64,000 nucleotides of DNA. Source: an uncultured Acidimicrobiales bacterium (lineage in GTDB: Bacteria; Actinomycetota; Acidimicrobiia; Acidimicrobiales; Aldehydirespiratoraceae). Location: the NCBI GenBank assembly GCA_951812975.1, contig CATOTC010000003.1, positions 1 to 64,000 of the forward strand. Direction: 5' to 3'. This document shows, piece after piece, positions 44,794-53,500 of the stretch. The position numbers were made by a program, and so were the translations under genes. A model generated the notes under the pieces. That model worked only from the letters and a program-made list of their open reading frames with translations, was not told the origin of the DNA and made no database searches. Each line of letters starts with the position of its first letter. Within the stretch, counting starts at the first letter, position 1.

Positions 44794-45942
44794 ATGAAAA
44801 TTGCTGTATTGACTGGTGGAGGAGATGTCCCCGGGTTGAATCCCTGCCTGAAGACGGCGGTCAACCGGATCTGTGACGCCGGGTCGGAGGTGGTCGGGAT
44901 CCGCCGCGGCTGGGGTGGCCTGCTCAACGCAGATCCCGACGACCCAGCGTCGCTCGCCTCCAACACCGTGTCCTTGACACCCCGGGTGGTCCGTAAGATT
45001 GATCGCACGGGCGGCACGTTCCTGCACACGTCGCGTAGCAACCCGGGGCGTGTTCCGAACGCCGATGTTCCGCCGTTCCTGCGCTCAGAATGCAGCGGGG
45101 AGGGGCCCCACGACCTGACCTCGAACGCGATCGCGGTGTTGGAAGCGCTCGGCGTCGACGCGTTGATCGCTATCGGGGGTGACGACACTCTGTCGTATGC
45201 CTTGAGGATGCACAACGAGGGCGTGCCGGTGATCGCGATTCCCAAGACCATGGACAACGATGTGCACGGAACCGACTACTGCATCGGTTTCTCCACTGCG
45301 ATCAGCCGTGGTGTCGAGTTCATCCACAGCCTGCGAACCAGTACCGGCTCTCACGAACGCATAGCGGTGGTCGAATTGTTCGGCCGCTACTCGGGGGAGA
45401 CCTCTCTGATCACCGCCTATCTCGCCGGTGTCGACCGCGCACTGATCTCAGAGGTCCCCTTCGACATCGACAGGCTGGCTGAACTGGTGATGAAGGACAA
45501 GGCGGGCAATCCCTCCAACTATGCGATGATCACGGTTTCTGAGGGCGCCTCCATACTGGGCGGTGAAGTGCACCTTTCGGGTGAGGCCGACGCCTATGGA
45601 CATCGCAAGCTCGGGGGGATCGGCGCGACGACCGGCACCCTGTTGAAGGAGCGCACCGGTGAGGACATCATTCTGCAGGAGGTCGCTTATCTGATGCGTT
45701 CGGGACGCCCGGACAGCCTTGACCTCATGGTCGCCTCCAACTACGCGGTGATGGCCTCGAACCTGGCACTTGAGGGCGTCTCTGGACAGATGGTCGCCCT
45801 TCAGAAGGGTGTCTACACCAATGTTGACGTGTCGGTCACCGGCGAGGGAGCCAGGCGTGTCGACGTCGACGAACTCTACGACATCGAGCAGTACCGTCCG
45901 TTGCTCCGCCAAGTGGCCGGAAAACCCATGTTCCTTTACTGA
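44794..45942 (+). CDS. pfp: 6-phosphofructokinase, probably pyrophosphate-dependent
   Basis: A 382-residue phosphofructokinase ([16 protein letters not shown]). Two donor-specificity positions indicate pyrophosphate. Asp131 follows Asp130 in IGGDDT where ATP enzymes have GGDGS, and Lys151 in PKTMDND replaces the Gly of PGTIDND in the E. coli enzyme. [19 protein letters not shown] matches the substrate loop. PPi enzymes work reversibly between fructose-6-phosphate and the bisphosphate. Its divergence from glgB/glgC links it with glycogen turnover; pyrophosphate released by GlgC could feed it (inference). Confidence 0.85.
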   Translation: MKIAVLTGGGDVPGLNPCLKTAVNRICDAGSEVVGIRRGWGGLLNADPDDPASLASNTVSLTPRVVRKIDRTGGTFLHTSRSNPGRVPNADVPPFLRSECSGEGPHDLTSNAIAVLEALGVDALIAIGGDDTLSYALRMHNEGVPVIAIPKTMDNDVHGTDYCIGFSTAISRGVEFIHSLRTSTGSHERIAVVELFGRYSGETSLITAYLAGVDRALISEVPFDIDRLAELVMKDKAGNPSNYAMITVSEGASILGGEVHLSGEADAYGHRKLGGIGATTGTLLKERTGEDIILQEVAYLMRSGRPDSLDLMVASNYAVMASNLALEGVSGQMVALQKGVYTNVDVSVTGEGARRVDVDELYDIEQYRPLLRQVAGKPMFLY

Positions 45943-45968
45943 CAACAGGTACAGCGCGTCGGCGAGTA

Positions 45969-46994
45969 TCAGACGAAGCCCGCGTTGGCGAAGAAGTCGC
46001 TCCAGAGTTCGGTTCGGTCGTCTGTTGTTGCGGGGGGCAGCGGAACCTCGAGGTCGCCGTCAACCTCGTATACGGTGCGGGTTTCGAGGATGTGCACGGC
46101 TCCGTCGATCTCGTCGAGCGCCTCCTGGCGTTCGCTGTCCGGGATGTCCGGGAGCAGGCCTTCAGTTTCGAACATGGCTCTGTACAGATTCGACAGGTCT
46201 GCGCGGGTTGCCAGAACGTGCAGCAGGCCGCGCTCGTCAAGTTCGATAGTCACCTCGACTTCCGTGGAGCCATAGAAATCGACGTAGAACCTGGTCAGCG
46301 CGTCGACGGGCATCGAGGAGTTCAGAGCAAGCCCTGCTGAGGTGCTGCGGGATAACACTTCGATGTCTTGACCCTGCGCCTCGATCAGGTCAGTGAACGT
46401 CACCGTGCCCGTGTAGGTCGGCGGGTCTGAGGAGGTCTGCTCGACGCTGATGAGCGCAGCGGGAAGTTTCTCGGCAAGCTCCTTCAAGTCTGGGAGGGAG
46501 GAACCACCGAACGCGGCCAGCATCTCGGGGCCCTCCGCCTCAAGGTCGGACAGGTCGATGAAGGAGATCCCGGGTTCGAACGGCCCGAGTTGGGCACCGG
46601 GATTGCCATCCAGCAGCTGCTCGTAGTCGCGTGTGTCGATGACGAAACGCTCATCGTCTATCCACATCTCCAACTTCAGGTCGAGTTCTTCACCGACCAT
46701 GGGACCCAGCAGTGCTCCCAGGTCCATAACGAAATGTTGGCGAGCATCGCTGACCTCGCCGACCATGGTTGGTGCCTGTTCATCGATATCTTGTGTCGTG
46801 TCAACACCACCGAAAGGAAGACTGATCGTCTGAGCGGCCGACAGCGACACTCGATATGTCGCCACTTCCGCGGTCTCAGCGAGCGCCGCACCCAACTCTC
46901 CGGCCGTGGTGACTGTGCTCTCGGAGTCCCCCTTGCCACAACCCAGCACGAACAGCGCCACAACCAGCAGCAACACCACACGACTCTTAAACAT
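45969..46994 (-). CDS. secreted lipoprotein, function unknown (LppX/LprG-like features)
   Basis: A 341-residue lipoprotein. Signal MFKSRVVLLLVVALFVLGC, mature Cys at residue 19. The rest is an alternating beta-rich protein with acidic character (DLKLEMWIDDERFVIDTRDY, TYTGTVTFTDLIEA), the sort of antiparallel half-barrel seen in actinobacterial LppX/LprG-like lipid carriers. That match is by pattern only. ATG 46994 was chosen because the signal starts there. Part of the coding sequence (46563-46593) recurs at 51393-51423 upstream of an enoyl-CoA hydratase gene. Confidence 0.6.
   Translation of the reverse strand: MFKSRVVLLLVVALFVLGCGKGDSESTVTTAGELGAALAETAEVATYRVSLSAAQTISLPFGGVDTTQDIDEQAPTMVGEVSDARQHFVMDLGALLGPMVGEELDLKLEMWIDDERFVIDTRDYEQLLDGNPGAQLGPFEPGISFIDLSDLEAEGPEMLAAFGGSSLPDLKELAEKLPAALISVEQTSSDPPTYTGTVTFTDLIEAQGQDIEVLSRSTSAGLALNSSMPVDALTRFYVDFYGSTEVEVTIELDERGLLHVLATRADLSNLYRAMFETEGLLPDIPDSERQEALDEIDGAVHILETRTVYEVDGDLEVPLPPATTDDRTELWSDFFANAGFV
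46563..46593 (+). repeat. 31-base repeat, copy 1 (inside the lipoprotein gene)
   Basis: Matches 51393-51423 at 28 of 31 bases in the same orientation, with an exact 20-base core. It contains TTCGAA flanked by CGGG and CCCG. This copy codes for part of the lipoprotein (minus strand); the other is intergenic. Confidence 0.6.
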
Positions 46995-47108
46995 GATCGA
47001 CCCTATCATCCCTGGTTCCACCGCCGTTCATGGCCTGAGCATAACACCGGACCCCGTGCTTGGCGCTCGGGACGACACGCTGCTCGAGGGGCATCGAACA
47101 CCTGCGCT

Positions 47109-48317
47109 TCATGAAGAAGTCGGTTTGACCACACAGGTCGCCGGCCCGCGAACCGTGTTGGTCTGGACGTAAGTGACCTCGTCGGGATCGACCTCGAAGT
47201 CCGGGAAGCGCGCCAGCATCTCTTGAAGGCCGACCTTGCCCTCGAGTCGCGCCAGCGCTGCGCCCAAGCAGTAGTGTGCCCCGTAGCCGAGGCTCAGGTG
47301 ACGGTCGATCCTTCGTGTGCAGTCGAACTCGTGCGCCCGTTCGTAGTGGCGCTCGTCTCGCCCCGCCGCTCCGGTCAACAGGAGCATCTTCGAACCAGCA
47401 GGTACTGCCTCGCCATGCAGCTCAACGTCATGGGCCACATAACGGCCCTGCGTCGGTGAGGGTGCCTCGAATCGCAGCAGTTCCTCGACGGCTCCGACGC
47501 AGAGTGCCGGGTCTTCAACCAGTTCGCGGCGTTGATCGGGCCACTGCGAGAGCACCAGAGCGGCCGAGGCGAGCAGTCGGGCGACGGTCTCGTTGCCGGC
47601 CACGTTGATCAACATCATCATCGCCATCAGTTCGATGTCGCCCAGTCTGCGAACAGTGCCGTCGACGTCGGTGAGGTCGGTTTGGATCAACTGCGACACC
47701 ATGTCGTCGCGAGGATCTTGGCGACGAGCCTGGACCACGTTCCAGTAGTACTCCTGGAGCCGTCGGCTGTCCTCAACCGCCTCAGCACTTCGGGTCTGGG
47801 CACCTTCATCCCGATGCACCTGTGCGTCGCTCCAGATGCGCAGATTGTCGTGGTCCTCCTCGGGGAAGCCCAGCAGTGACGAGATGACCATCACCGGCAG
47901 GCGCGCGGTGAACGCATCCACGATCTCGAACTCTGACTGCCCTACGAGCGGGTCGAGGTACCCCGCGCAGAGCTTCCTGATCCGGTCCTCCAGCCGGCTC
48001 ATCGCCTTGGGCGTGAACCAGCGGGCAACCACGGATCGCAGGACGTCGTGATGTGGCGGATCCATTTCGATCATCGACGCGAACTGGGGTTCCTCACCGA
48101 TCGAGTCGAGTGTGATCCCTTTGGCAGAACTGAAATTCTCAACGTCCAGTGACACGGCCATCACGTCGTCGAATCGGCTCACCGCGTAGAAGTCGTAGCG
48201 GTCGTTGCGGTACAGCGGCGCCTCATCGCGCAGTCGCCGCCAAGCCTCATACGGCGACCGACGCAACTCGTTGTCGTAGGGGTCCCAGTACGGTGCCGTG
48301 TTGTTCGAGACTGTCAC
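47109..48317 (-). CDS. cytochrome P450
   Basis: A 402-residue P450 monooxygenase. I-helix VAGNETVARLL (AGxET), K-helix ELLRFEAPSPTQGR (ExxR), heme loop SLGYGAHYCLGAALARLEG with the thiolate Cys. It is soluble with no membrane anchor, so it needs ferredoxin and reductase; a 3Fe-4S ferredoxin is encoded at 21770. The GTG start at 48317 (MTVSNNTAPYWDPYD) with GGAAG upstream fits the family N-terminus; the longer frame to 48419 does not. Confidence 0.9.
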   Translation of the reverse strand: MTVSNNTAPYWDPYDNELRRSPYEAWRRLRDEAPLYRNDRYDFYAVSRFDDVMAVSLDVENFSSAKGITLDSIGEEPQFASMIEMDPPHHDVLRSVVARWFTPKAMSRLEDRIRKLCAGYLDPLVGQSEFEIVDAFTARLPVMVISSLLGFPEEDHDNLRIWSDAQVHRDEGAQTRSAEAVEDSRRLQEYYWNVVQARRQDPRDDMVSQLIQTDLTDVDGTVRRLGDIELMAMMMLINVAGNETVARLLASAALVLSQWPDQRRELVEDPALCVGAVEELLRFEAPSPTQGRYVAHDVELHGEAVPAGSKMLLLTGAAGRDERHYERAHEFDCTRRIDRHLSLGYGAHYCLGAALARLEGKVGLQEMLARFPDFEVDPDEVTYVQTNTVRGPATCVVKPTSS

Positions 48318-48436
48318 AATCTGACTTCCAGACTCGGTCGGTGAACCCGAGATGAGTCGACGCCGCCCCTGAGCATCCCACGTTTGACGTTGGACGAGAA
48401 ATGCCGACCAACAGATCACACGGTCTTCGATTGGAC

Positions 48437-49534
48437 CTAGCCGACCCGCCAGCCGACCTCGGACGTGACCGCGCTCAAGCCGTCTTGAGTCGCGGCCTCA
48501 AGCAACTCCGCCTCGGCCTCCTCGACGCCGAGCAGATAACGGTCCCAGAACGCCACCGTGGAAGCGTGGATCAACTCGTCGTGGCCGGGGACCTTTGCTT
48601 CGAATGCCTCTGGAGCATCCACGTACGGGCCGGCATGGCCACCGCCGAGCAGGACTATCAGGTACCGCGGAGCACTCAGCGCGCGGTACGCGATATGGGC
48701 CTGCTCGACGCCGATCAGCGGGTCGCTGTCGCCGTGGATTATCAGGAGCGGAAAGTCGTCGGTCGGATCGAACAGCTCCGCGTTCCGGTTGAGCGGAGCA
48801 GACATGACCACCGCAGCGACGAAGCGTGGATCGCGCCACTCCGCGTCGACTGCGACGTCGTAGGTAGTGAAACCGCCTGCGGACAAACCCGAGGCTCCGA
48901 GACGGCTGGAGTCGAAGCGTCCAGCAAACTCTGAGGACGCGTCAGCGGAGAGTGCCAGCAACTCATCGAGCACGAACGAGACGTCACCGGGCTGGTTGGG
49001 AACGTCGTGAATATTGCCCCATGAACCCTCAACGTCACCGTTGCTCAACGGGAAGACCGGCGCCGCCACCGCGTAACCGGCCTCGGCCCAGACTCGGTGT
49101 AGATCCTCGAAATTGCGGGCGTGGCCTGACATTCCGTGGGAGAAGACGACCATCGGAGCAGCCTCGTCCGTGTCGGGCAGCGTCAACCACACTTCGACCG
49201 TTCGCTCGGTAGTGGCAGCGAGATAACCGGTGGCCGGGGTGGGACGCGTCGGGTCGACGAGTGTGATCTGACTGGTCGACACCCCGTAGGGACGCCCCGC
49301 ACGAGGATCGGGCGCAACGATGGACGTTGTCGTCACTGTTGTTGTGGAGGCCATCGTTGTACTCGTCGTCGAAGAGGCGGTTGTTATCGGCGCAACGCTG
49401 GTTGTGGACGCGTCGGTAGTGGCAGCAGCGGTCGACGGAGGCGCTTCCACAGAGGACTCAGCGCTGCACGAAACAGCAAGGCCGACCAGGATGATCGCAA
49501 GGCTCGCAGTCAAGAGTCGAAGCCACTTCAGCAT
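48437..49534 (-). CDS. secreted alpha/beta-hydrolase lipoprotein
   Basis: A 365-residue protein. Lipoprotein signal with VSC near residue 23 is followed by a long Ser/Thr/Ala linker (about residues 25-75) and a dienelactone-hydrolase-like domain. The catalytic set is nucleophile Ser in GASGLSAGGFTT, Asp in IIHGDSDPLIG and His in LGGGHAGPYVD. PMVVFSHGMSGHARNF is the oxyanion loop. Outside the membrane it could hydrolyse esters, including polyester-like substrates (inference). ATG 49534 begins the signal; the longer frame upstream is basic shadow. Confidence 0.8.
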   Translation of the reverse strand: MLKWLRLLTASLAIILVGLAVSCSAESSVEAPPSTAAATTDASTTSVAPITTASSTTSTTMASTTTVTTTSIVAPDPRAGRPYGVSTSQITLVDPTRPTPATGYLAATTERTVEVWLTLPDTDEAAPMVVFSHGMSGHARNFEDLHRVWAEAGYAVAAPVFPLSNGDVEGSWGNIHDVPNQPGDVSFVLDELLALSADASSEFAGRFDSSRLGASGLSAGGFTTYDVAVDAEWRDPRFVAAVVMSAPLNRNAELFDPTDDFPLLIIHGDSDPLIGVEQAHIAYRALSAPRYLIVLLGGGHAGPYVDAPEAFEAKVPGHDELIHASTVAFWDRYLLGVEEAEAELLEAATQDGLSAVTSEVGWRVG

Positions 49535-49620
49535 CCACCCGAAGCTACGAGTGCGCTCTATGTCCGTCAATGCGCGATTGGGTCCTACGCTGTACCCGGC
49601 TACCAGGAGATGCCGCCCAG

Positions 49621-51372
49621 ATGAGCCTCGACCCGATGCGACCGAACATTCTGTGGGTCTCCTTTGAGGACACCAACCCCTTCTACGGCTGCTACGGCGA
49701 CCCCGTCGCTCGCACACCGGTGGTAGATCAACTGGCGGCCGAAGGCACCCGCTACCCCTTGGCATTCTCGACCGCGGGAGTCTGCGCTCCGGCACGCTCG
49801 GCGGTGATCACCGGGATGTACCCCATCTCCATCGGGACCCACCACATGCGCACCAGCCACACCAACCCCTCGGTTCCCGAACTTCCGACCCCCTACTCGG
49901 CGCTGCTGCCGCCCCACGTCAAGTGTTTCACCGAGTATCTGCGTGCCGAGGGTTGGTACTGCACCAACAACTGGAAGACCGACTACCAGTTCAACGAGCC
50001 GCGCAGCGCTTGGGATGAATGCTCCGAGACGGCCCACTGGCGCAACCGTTCAGATCCCGAGCAGCCCTTCTTCGCGGTCTTCAATCCGCACAACACCCAC
50101 GAGAGCGGAATGTGGACCGGAATGATCGACGAGATCACCTTCGACCCCGCCGACGTAGTCGTGCCGCCGACGTTCCCCGACACCCCGAGAGTGCGAGAGT
50201 CGCTCGCACAGATGTACACGCAGATCGAGATCGCCGATGGATACTTCGGGGATCTGCTCGCACAACTCGACGACGACGGTCTGGCCGACAACACCATTGT
50301 CGTGCACTGGTCCGATCACGGACCTCTCCCCCGCGGCAAACGCTGGCCGTATGACTCCGGCATTCACATCCCGATGATCGTGCGCTGGCCAGGCCGTGTC
50401 GACGCCGGTGTGGTGAGCGATCAACTCGTGAGCAGCATGGACCTCGGACCGAGCATGCTGTCGTCCTGCGGGATCCAGATTCCCTCGCACATGCAGGGCC
50501 GAGCCTTCCTCGGCGACAACGCCGGCACGCCGCGGCGGTACATCCACGCCTCGCGTGACCGCCACGACAGCGCTTATGACCGGGTGCGCGCCGTGCGGGA
50601 CGAGCGGTTCAAGTACCTGCGCAACTACTACCCGCAGCAGCCCTACGTGAGTTGGATTCCGTTTCGCAACGCCCATCCGATCATGGCCGAGCTGATGCGC
50701 CTCCACGTTCTCGGGGAGCTCGACTCGGTACCCGGCCAGTTCCTGTCGAACACCCGTCCTGTCGAGGAACTGTACGACTGCGTCAACGACCCGCACGAGA
50801 CGCAGAACCTCTCGGGCGATCCCGAACACGACCAGACCCTCGAGCGTCTGCGGGACGAATGCGATCGATGGTTGGACGAGGTCGGTGATCTCGGCGAGAT
50901 CTCAGAGGCCCGGATGGTTGCCACATGGTTCCCCGACGGAGTCCCGAAGGTTCCCGCTCCGCTGATCATCCCGATCACCCCCGACGACCCCGGCAGTGCT
51001 GCTGTTCATGGCGAGAAGTACGCACTCGTCGAAGCGATACTCGCCATGCGCAAGGATCCGGCAGATTCTGAAACGGACGTTGACGGGGAACTCGCTGCTT
51101 CGGCCTCCGCGGCGGCTCGACCTGACGATCACCCGACAGATCAACAGAATCCGCCAGTGGAAATCGACGCACCGGCGCTGTTGCAGCTTCACTCCGGCAC
51201 CCAGGGTGCATCAATCGAGTACCGGCTCAACGACGACCCGCGCTGGTTGCTCTACTGCGGACCGATAGCGCTGCAGCCGGGTGAATCGCTCACGCTTCAT
51301 GCCCGCGCCGACCGCATCGGATTCGAGCCCAGTCCCGAGATCTCAGTGCGCTTCATCAGCACCGCCGGTTGA
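49621..51372 (+). CDS. sulfatase (type I, formylglycine)
   Basis: A 583-residue alkaline-phosphatase-superfamily sulfatase without a signal peptide. The CxPxR motif (STAGVCAPARSAVITGMYP) marks the Cys converted to formylglycine, so an FGE-type activator is needed elsewhere. RPNILWVSFEDTNPF, FFAVFNPHNTHESGMW and VHWSDHGPLPRGKRWPYD supply metal and active-site positions. The C-terminal 70 or so residues (GASIEYRLNDDPRWLLYCG) resemble a chitobiase/hexosaminidase C-terminal beta domain. AGGAGA lies 11 bases before the ATG. The sulfate ester substrate is unknown. Confidence 0.85.
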   Translation: MSLDPMRPNILWVSFEDTNPFYGCYGDPVARTPVVDQLAAEGTRYPLAFSTAGVCAPARSAVITGMYPISIGTHHMRTSHTNPSVPELPTPYSALLPPHVKCFTEYLRAEGWYCTNNWKTDYQFNEPRSAWDECSETAHWRNRSDPEQPFFAVFNPHNTHESGMWTGMIDEITFDPADVVVPPTFPDTPRVRESLAQMYTQIEIADGYFGDLLAQLDDDGLADNTIVVHWSDHGPLPRGKRWPYDSGIHIPMIVRWPGRVDAGVVSDQLVSSMDLGPSMLSSCGIQIPSHMQGRAFLGDNAGTPRRYIHASRDRHDSAYDRVRAVRDERFKYLRNYYPQQPYVSWIPFRNAHPIMAELMRLHVLGELDSVPGQFLSNTRPVEELYDCVNDPHETQNLSGDPEHDQTLERLRDECDRWLDEVGDLGEISEARMVATWFPDGVPKVPAPLIIPITPDDPGSAAVHGEKYALVEAILAMRKDPADSETDVDGELAASASAAARPDDHPTDQQNPPVEIDAPALLQLHSGTQGASIEYRLNDDPRWLLYCGPIALQPGESLTLHARADRIGFEPSPEISVRFISTAG

Positions 51373-51392
51373 ACCTCAGAATGGTCGACATT

Positions 51393-51423
51393 GGAGAATC
51401 CGGGTTCGAACGGCCCGAGCTGG
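51393..51423 (+). repeat. 31-base repeat, copy 2 (intergenic)
   Basis: Lies between the sulfatase and the enoyl-CoA hydratase, 38 bases before the latter's start, and matches 46563-46593 at 28 of 31 bases. Its TTCGAA centre and CGGG/CCCG flanks could be a protein-binding site or a fragment copied from the lipoprotein gene. Confidence 0.55.
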
Positions 51424-51460
51424 TTGTGTCAGACTCGCTAGTCGCGACGAGGAGACGGCA

Positions 51461-52264
51461 ATGACGGCAGGATCAGCGGCCAGCGATGTGTTGGTCGTCA
51501 GCGAAGACGGACCGGTACGCATTGTGCGGTTGAACCGCCCTCAGGCGCTCAACGCGATCGACGAAGCGCTCCACACGGCCCTGACCGACATATGGCAGCA
51601 GCTCGACAGCGACCCCGAGGCCCGCGCCGTGGTGATCACCGGCGAGGGCCGCGCATTCACCGCTGGCGGAGACATGGGTCTGCTGCAGTTGATGTCTGAG
51701 GATCTCCAAACGCGTGATCGGGTCCTGGGCGAGAGTGAGCGCATCATGCGCGACATGATCGGTTTCCGCCTTCCTCTGGTCGCTGCTGTCAACGGCCCCG
51801 CGGTGGGTCTCGGCTGCAGTCTGGCGATGCTCAGCGACACGGTGTTCATGGAGCAGAGCGCCTACCTCGCCGACCCGCACGTTCCGGTCGGCCTGGTCGC
51901 GGGAGACGGTGGCGCCATCACCTGGCCGCTCGCCATGAGCCTGCTGTCGGCGAAGGAGTACATTCTCACCGGTGACCGAATCCCGGCTCCCGAGGCGCAT
52001 CGCCTCGGTCTCGCCAACCGTGTCGTTCCCGACGGGGAGGGACTCTCCGCCGCGGTGGCCTTCGCCCAACGTCTGGCGCAACTGCCGCCGCAGGCCGTTC
52101 AGGACACCAAGAAGGCGCTCAATGTACACCTGCAGCGGGCCGCGGCGGGCCTGATCGAGTTGTGTGCGAGTGCTGAGCACCGGTCTTTCGACACGCCCGA
52201 ACTGAAGGCCAACGTCGCCCGCTTCATGAAGCAGCAAGATGGAACGGAACCACTGGTCGGCTAG
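51461..52264 (+). CDS. enoyl-CoA hydratase/isomerase (crotonase family)
   Basis: A 267-residue crotonase. RLNRPQALNAIDEALHTAL, GRAFTAGGDMGLL and NGPAVGLGCSLAMLSD form the CoA and oxyanion-hole parts. The catalytic region reads YLADPHVPVGLVAGDGGAI, with His and Asp where classic hydratases have two Glu, as in the EchA6-like non-classical branch (from memory). GAGGAGA precedes the ATG. It converges with the CoA-transferase gene, their stops overlapping by 4 bp at CTAG. Confidence 0.88.
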   Translation: MTAGSAASDVLVVSEDGPVRIVRLNRPQALNAIDEALHTALTDIWQQLDSDPEARAVVITGEGRAFTAGGDMGLLQLMSEDLQTRDRVLGESERIMRDMIGFRLPLVAAVNGPAVGLGCSLAMLSDTVFMEQSAYLADPHVPVGLVAGDGGAITWPLAMSLLSAKEYILTGDRIPAPEAHRLGLANRVVPDGEGLSAAVAFAQRLAQLPPQAVQDTKKALNVHLQRAAAGLIELCASAEHRSFDTPELKANVARFMKQQDGTEPLVG

Positions 52265-53475
52265 ACGACTACCTGGCGGATCTTGAGATCGATGATCTGC
52301 TCCCAGTCGAAGCCCAGCGATTCAAGGATCGCGTCGCCGTGTTCGTTGAATTCGGGGGCTCGGGAGGTTCCGGCAGCTTCTCCGTCGTACTGCACCGGTA
52401 CCGCTACCAGGCGAAACGGCAGTCCGGCGGCTGTCTGCGCGCTCTGGATGTAGCCGTTCGCCAGCGCCTGGGGATCCTCAGCGGCCTGCAGCGTGTCTTG
52501 CACCACCGCCCACTGTCCGCTGTAGCTCTCAAGGCGCTCGAGCCAAGTGTCCAGGGTCGCTTCGGCAAATGCCTCCTCGAGCATCGCGATGGCGTCGGCG
52601 CTGTTCGATATCAGCTTCTCACCCTCGAAACGGGGATCATTGCCCAGTTCGGGCTGACCGACAACCTCGCACGTTTCGGCCCAGTACTTTCCCGCCTGCA
52701 GACAAGTCAGCGCAATCCACTGACCATCGCTCGTCGCATAGTTGTTGACCAACGGGTTTCGGCCGACACGGCCCAGCGGTGGCGCCAACCACGGGGAGTC
52801 GAGCGCCAAAGACAACGCCATTGCTGCGCCCATCGACCACAGGCCCGTGCCGAACAGCGAGACGTCCACTTCGGTCGCCTCACCGGTTCGTTCACGATGG
52901 AACAGAGCGCCCATGATTCCGCCTGCAATCGTCATTGCGCCGATCGAGTCCCCGAACGCCGGCGCCGGTGGCGAGGGCACAGTCTCAGACCCCGGTGGCT
53001 TTGCCCCCATCGCCACCCCGGCACGAGCCCAGTACGCGAGCGAATCGTAGGAGCCCTTGTCAGCGTCGGGTCCCCGTTCGCCCTGACCGGACCCGCGGAC
53101 ATAGATGATGTCCGGGTTGTGGGCTCGGATGTCGTCGACGTCGATCTGCAGCTTTCGGCGCACCCTCGGCAGCTTGTTGGTGAGGAACACGTCGCAGGTC
53201 TCGGCGAGCTTGTAGAGAATCTTGAGCCCGTCGGGTTTGCCGAGGTCCAGGCCGATGCTCTGCTTGCCGCGATTGGAATGCTCGAGCAGGGCATGGACCT
53301 CGTCTGGGATATCGGCAACGCCAATCATGACGAGTCCGCGCATGGCGTCGCCACGTTCGAAGTGCTCGATCTTGACCACCTCGGCACCCAGGTCCGCCAG
53401 CGCCGCAGAGGCCGCCGGGACGAAGGTGTGCTCGGCCACCTCCAGGATCCTGACCCCGTCCAAGATCTTGGTCAT
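52261..53475 (-). CDS. CaiB/BaiF family CoA-transferase
   Basis: A 404-residue class III CoA-transferase that moves CoA between carboxylic acids. LDGVRILEVAEHTFVPAAS opens the fold, HSNRGKQSIGLDL follows, and AFGDSIGAMTIAGG carries the catalytic Asp in the GD motif. GEATEVDVSLFGTGLWSMG is another family block. ATG 53475 has AGGTGG five bases upstream; GTG 53484 would add three residues. It precedes no other gene on this strand closely, but the aldehyde dehydrogenase and SDR behind it share orientation. Confidence 0.9.
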   Translation of the reverse strand: MTKILDGVRILEVAEHTFVPAASAALADLGAEVVKIEHFERGDAMRGLVMIGVADIPDEVHALLEHSNRGKQSIGLDLGKPDGLKILYKLAETCDVFLTNKLPRVRRKLQIDVDDIRAHNPDIIYVRGSGQGERGPDADKGSYDSLAYWARAGVAMGAKPPGSETVPSPPAPAFGDSIGAMTIAGGIMGALFHRERTGEATEVDVSLFGTGLWSMGAAMALSLALDSPWLAPPLGRVGRNPLVNNYATSDGQWIALTCLQAGKYWAETCEVVGQPELGNDPRFEGEKLISNSADAIAMLEEAFAEATLDTWLERLESYSGQWAVVQDTLQAAEDPQALANGYIQSAQTAAGLPFRLVAVPVQYDGEAAGTSRAPEFNEHGDAILESLGFDWEQIIDLKIRQVVV

Positions 53476-53500
53476 CAGAACCACCTACTTTCGCTGAGCG

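Noticed and set aside
51400..51420. GGTTCGAA resembling a tRNA T-arm or attachment site
   Set aside because: No tRNA structure or integrase nearby. It is better described as one copy of the 31-base repeat.
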